Shown piece after piece: positions 63,877 through 64,000 of a DNA stretch of 64,000 nt (positions are counted from its first letter, which is position 1; the number at the start of each line of letters is the position of its first letter). Source of the DNA: a virus; the IMG/VR virus record IMGVR_UViG_3300044981_000021, positions 1-64,000 of that record. One strand, 5' to 3'. The notes beneath the pieces were generated by a model. It saw only the letters and a list, made by a program, of their open reading frames with translations, did no database searches and was not told where the DNA came from. The position numbers were made by a program, and so were the translations under genes.

Positions 63877-63937
63877 GGCGAACTCCAATTTGGCGAAGTT
63901 TCTAAAACGCCAAGTAGATGCCATTCTAGGGGAGTTG

Positions 63938-64000
63938 CTACTTGCGCCATTTGACGGTAACTTCTGGGCGTGGATATAGCACTAGGAGACGTTCACACAT
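63938..64000 (-). CDS. C-terminal end of a gene running off the right edge
   Basis: Twenty codons ending LVLYPRPEVTVKWRK then TAG, open to the edge. An ATG at 63998-64000 means it could also be a complete tiny ORF. Too short to identify. Confidence 0.35.
   Translation of the reverse strand: MCERLLVLYPRPEVTVKWRK

Overview
The window reads as part of a tailed-bacteriophage genome, probably a short-tailed virus of a soil Acidobacteriota-like host. The core is one minus-strand structural series: large terminase (18276-19997), portal (to 17066), a proline-rich putative scaffold (8088-9260) and an N4 gp56-like major capsid gene (6269-7896). No tail-tube or tape-measure gene is visible. The host guess rests on the Ig-like and chitobiase-like domains of the secreted and tail genes, so it is inference only.

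Layout: 1-6.2 kb holds sugar/glycan enzymes and small hypothetical genes. At 6.3-7.9 kb the capsid gene is interrupted by three small group I introns (195, about 233 and 234 nt). At 9.3-13.1 kb a plus-strand island of small accessory genes sits inside the minus-strand head operon. At 13.1-20.8 kb are the head genes. At 20.8-38.2 kb are small genes, tail-associated adhesins (one of 2078 aa, several with signal peptides), two methyltransferases and a glycosyltransferase. At 38.2-50.8 kb are replication and recombination genes: a primase-helicase, a Sak4-like ATPase, a RecB-like nuclease, several HNH/Vsr-like nucleases and a LuxR-type regulator. At 50.9-58.8 kb an array of 31 recognisable tRNAs covers all 20 amino acids, is mixed with endonuclease genes, and contains at least two degenerate tRNA-like pieces. 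At 59-64 kb are a papain-like protease, small membrane and lipoproteins, a SleB-like cell-wall hydrolase and a phosphoesterase.

The genes are packed with 4-base ATGA/GTGA overlaps. This supports many genes shorter than 60 codons that simple ORF calling misses. A 13-bp palindrome, TACATTTAATGTA, occurs perfectly five times and near-perfectly several more times, mostly at gene starts, and looks like a phage-specific regulatory site.

The strongest novelty candidates are the triple-intron capsid gene with a 22-nt exon, the six tRNAs that carry C instead of the near-universal U at position 33, the dispersed palindrome, and a multibranched RNA between two tail genes. Several genes look broken by single frameshifts or one in-frame TAG. 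Sequencing error and real decay cannot be told apart from the sequence alone.
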